Made by a program: the position numbers and the translations under genes
Source of the DNA: Thermomonas haemolytica
GTDB lineage: Bacteria; Pseudomonadota; Gammaproteobacteria; Xanthomonadales; Xanthomonadaceae
Direction of reading: 5' to 3'
Assembly: GCF_004346265.1 (NCBI RefSeq)
Contig: NZ_SMAP01000009.1
Location: 52,758 to 116,757, forward strand
Length of the DNA: 64,000 nucleotides
Shown here: positions 62,836 to 64,000 of the stretch, piece by piece
Layout of the letters: each line of letters opens with the position of its first letter
Numbering within the stretch: the stretch's first letter is position 1
The notes under the pieces: generated by a model
Told to the model about the DNA's origin: nothing
The model's input: the letters and a program-made list of their open reading frames with translations, nothing else
Database searches by the model: none

Positions 62836-63756
62836 ATGCGTTCCCCCTTCGCTGTTTCCGTGCTGGCCGCCGCGCTGGCGCTGTCCGCCTGCCAGAGCGT
62901 GCCGCAGGCCGCGCAGCCCCCCGTCGTCGCGCCGGCGCCGGTCGCAGCGGCCGCGCCTGCTTCCACGCCCGCGCCCGCCGCGCTGCCCAACGACAACCTC
63001 AACGCCACGGTGTGGATGCAACAGACGGTGGAATACGCGGCCGTCACCCAGACCGTGTACCGCGCGGCCGAGGCGCGCCTGGACCAGGCCCTGAAGGACA
63101 AGACCTGGGATGCGCTGGTGCCGGAGGAACGCGAGAAGCCGGCCGCCGCCCTGCCGCCCGCGGTGATCGTGGACGTGGACGAGACCGTGCTCGACAACTC
63201 GCCCTACCAGGCGCGCCTGGTGCGCAGCGGCGGCGAATACGACGAAGCCGGCTGGGCCGACTGGGTGCATGAGCGCAAGGCGCGCGCGATCCCCGGCGCG
63301 GTGGCCTTCGCCCAGGCCGCGGCCGCACGCGGCATCACCGTGCTCTACATCTCCAACCGCGCGGTGGACCTGGACGCCGACACCCTCGAAAACCTGAAGT
63401 CGGAGGGCTTCCCGATCAAGGACGCCAGCGTGTTCATGGGGCTGGGCACCTTCGTGCCGGGCTGCGAGCAGAACGGCACCGAGAAGGATTGCCGGCGCCG
63501 CCTGGCCAGCCGCAGCTACCGCATCCTGCTGCAGGTCGGCGACCAGCTGGGCGATTTCGTGCAGATCCTCAGCAACACCCCGGAAGGCCGCGCCGCGCTG
63601 TTCAAGCAGTACCGGGACTGGTTCGGCCAGCGCTGGTTCATGCTGCCCAACCCGAGCTACGGCAGCTGGGAGCCGGCGATCTTCAACAACGACTGGACCC
63701 AGCCGGCCGACGTGCGCCGCAAGGCCAAGCAGGATGCGCTGAAGATCGAGTACTGA
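62836..63756 (+). CDS. Class C acid phosphatase, e(P4) lipoprotein family (HAD superfamily)
   Basis: A 306-aa outer-membrane or periplasmic phosphatase. Lipobox LSACQS puts the lipid at Cys19; an Ala/Pro-rich linker follows to about residue 50. NATVWMQQTVEYAAVTQTVYRAAE is the e(P4) start. HAD motif I is VIVDVDETVLDNSPYQA (Asp-x-Asp-Glu). YISNRAVDLDADTLENL is motif II, and LLQVGDQLGDFVQIL is the acidic motif III-IV. RWFMLPNPSYGSWEPA is the typical C-terminus. Family members hydrolyse nucleotides (NMN, 5'-nucleotides), so phosphate or nucleoside salvage is likely. Confidence 0.92.
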   Translation: MRSPFAVSVLAAALALSACQSVPQAAQPPVVAPAPVAAAAPASTPAPAALPNDNLNATVWMQQTVEYAAVTQTVYRAAEARLDQALKDKTWDALVPEEREKPAAALPPAVIVDVDETVLDNSPYQARLVRSGGEYDEAGWADWVHERKARAIPGAVAFAQAAAARGITVLYISNRAVDLDADTLENLKSEGFPIKDASVFMGLGTFVPGCEQNGTEKDCRRRLASRSYRILLQVGDQLGDFVQILSNTPEGRAALFKQYRDWFGQRWFMLPNPSYGSWEPAIFNNDWTQPADVRRKAKQDALKIEY

Positions 63757-63785
63757 ATCAATCAGTTATCCGTCATTTTTGATGC

Positions 63786-63814
63786 TTGAAATGAATTTTG
63801 CGGGGCGCTAGGCT
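63786..63814 (+). promoter_or_regulatory. Strong promoter of a probable small RNA
   Basis: TTGAAA (63786-63791) and TAGGCT (63809-63814) with an ideal 17-bp spacer, in an AT-rich stretch. Confidence 0.6.
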
Positions 63815-63820
63815 CGTCCC

Positions 63821-63904
63821 ATCCGGGACTGCCCGGAACCCCGCCACAACTGCTGTCCTCCGGCTTCGCCGGATTTGAAGGAGGCCCAGGGCCTCCTTTT
63901 TCTT
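63821..63904 (+). ncRNA. Probable small RNA of about 84 nt with intrinsic terminator
   Basis: Downstream of the promoter come a 6-bp hairpin (TCCGGG / CCCGGA, 63822-63837), a C-rich single-stranded stretch (ACCCCGCCACAACTGCTG), a hairpin TCCGG / CCGGA (63859-63873), and a terminator: 9-bp stem AAGGAGGCC / GGCCTCCTT (63878-63898) with a CAG loop and TTTCTT. No coding frame. C-rich unpaired parts recall sX13-type Xanthomonas sRNAs, but I cannot confirm identity. The exact 5' end is predicted. Confidence 0.55.
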
Positions 63905-63913
63905 GGGTAATTC

Positions 63914-64000
63914 CTAGCCTTTCCGGACCAAAGTTGGCTTGAGTTCCTGGATCGACGTCTGCTTGAGAAGCTTGTAGATCAAGGGTTTCAGGTCTTCGCC
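63914..64000 (-). CDS. C-terminus of a gene entering from the right edge, low GC, unidentified
   Basis: The last 28 codons plus stop of a minus-strand frame: GEDLKPLIYKLLKQTSIQ then ELKPTLVRKG. GC is 45 of 87 bases, against about 70% around it, and codon use includes many A/T-ending codons. Lys-rich sequence. The family cannot be named from so short a piece. Probably recently acquired DNA, perhaps the edge of an island. Confidence 0.55.
   Translation of the reverse strand, partial: GEDLKPLIYKLLKQTSIQELKPTLVRKG

Overview
The window is about 70% GC chromosomal DNA from a gammaproteobacterium, most likely of the family Xanthomonadaceae/Lysobacteraceae (Lysobacter, Luteimonas, Thermomonas or Pseudoxanthomonas type). 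The evidence is a XanB2-type chorismatase (known mainly from xanthomonadin/DSF producers), the rsmG-parA-parB block, the style of the DUF3106, DUF3667, DUF885 and GlsB proteins, and a thymidine kinase with the zinc cysteines replaced. I recognise no complete prophage, transposon, CRISPR array, rRNA or tRNA gene. It is mostly core chromosome with two small odd patches (46.6-47.4 kb and the right edge).

Layout. 0-5.5 kb: dusA (partial), a lone 2-methylisocitrate dehydratase acnD, a small lipoprotein and a cardiolipin synthase. 5.5-12.6 kb: uvrD, a FucP-type sugar transporter with a LacI-type operator, a glutathione transferase and a DPP-IV-like peptidase. 12.7-18.8 kb: xanB2-hemB-aroE, a gamma-carbonic anhydrase-like protein, an aldehyde dehydrogenase, xthA and glsB. 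19.0-22.6 kb: rsmG-parA-parB, then a glycosyltransferase and a lipid-A-type small membrane protein. 22.6-30.8 kb: a two-component system followed by a complete heavy-metal RND efflux operon (adaptor, pump, DUF3240 protein, outer-membrane channel). 30.8-36.9 kb: a DUF885 hydrolase, a CPBP protease, rpmB-rpmG, ubiE, ung and rpoH. 36.9-46.6 kb: tal and priA, an AT-richer intergenic stretch with perfect DnaA boxes, then DUF3106, DUF3667, MATE and sppA. 46.6-47.6 kb: an orphan patch and a small lipoprotein. 47.7-55.5 kb: an SDR, acs, an M13 peptidase, csp, an EF-hand protein coupled to a desaturase, and a TlpA thioredoxin. 55.5-63.8 kb: mutM, an ECF sigma factor with a Ser/Thr kinase-TPR protein, tdk, rep and an e(P4)-type acid phosphatase. 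63.8-64.0 kb: a probable small RNA and the tail of a gene of much lower GC.

How the parts relate. Replication, segregation and repair genes are concentrated here (uvrD, rep, priA, parA, parB, xthA, ung, mutM, rsmG), consistent with a position not far from the chromosomal origin, although dnaA itself is absent. Envelope functions are the second theme: metal efflux, cardiolipin, desaturase, SppA, several lipoproteins and exported peptidases.

The most unusual signals are not genes. They are (i) six tandem perfect hairpins in about 175 bp at 62.6-62.8 kb; (ii) a promoter-hairpins-terminator unit at 63.8-63.9 kb that looks like a small RNA; (iii) paired DnaA boxes upstream of priA; and (iv) a recurring TAnnnT-like box 6-8 nt before at least ten start codons, which predicts leaderless mRNAs. 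All calls rest on reading the sequence; no database search was run.
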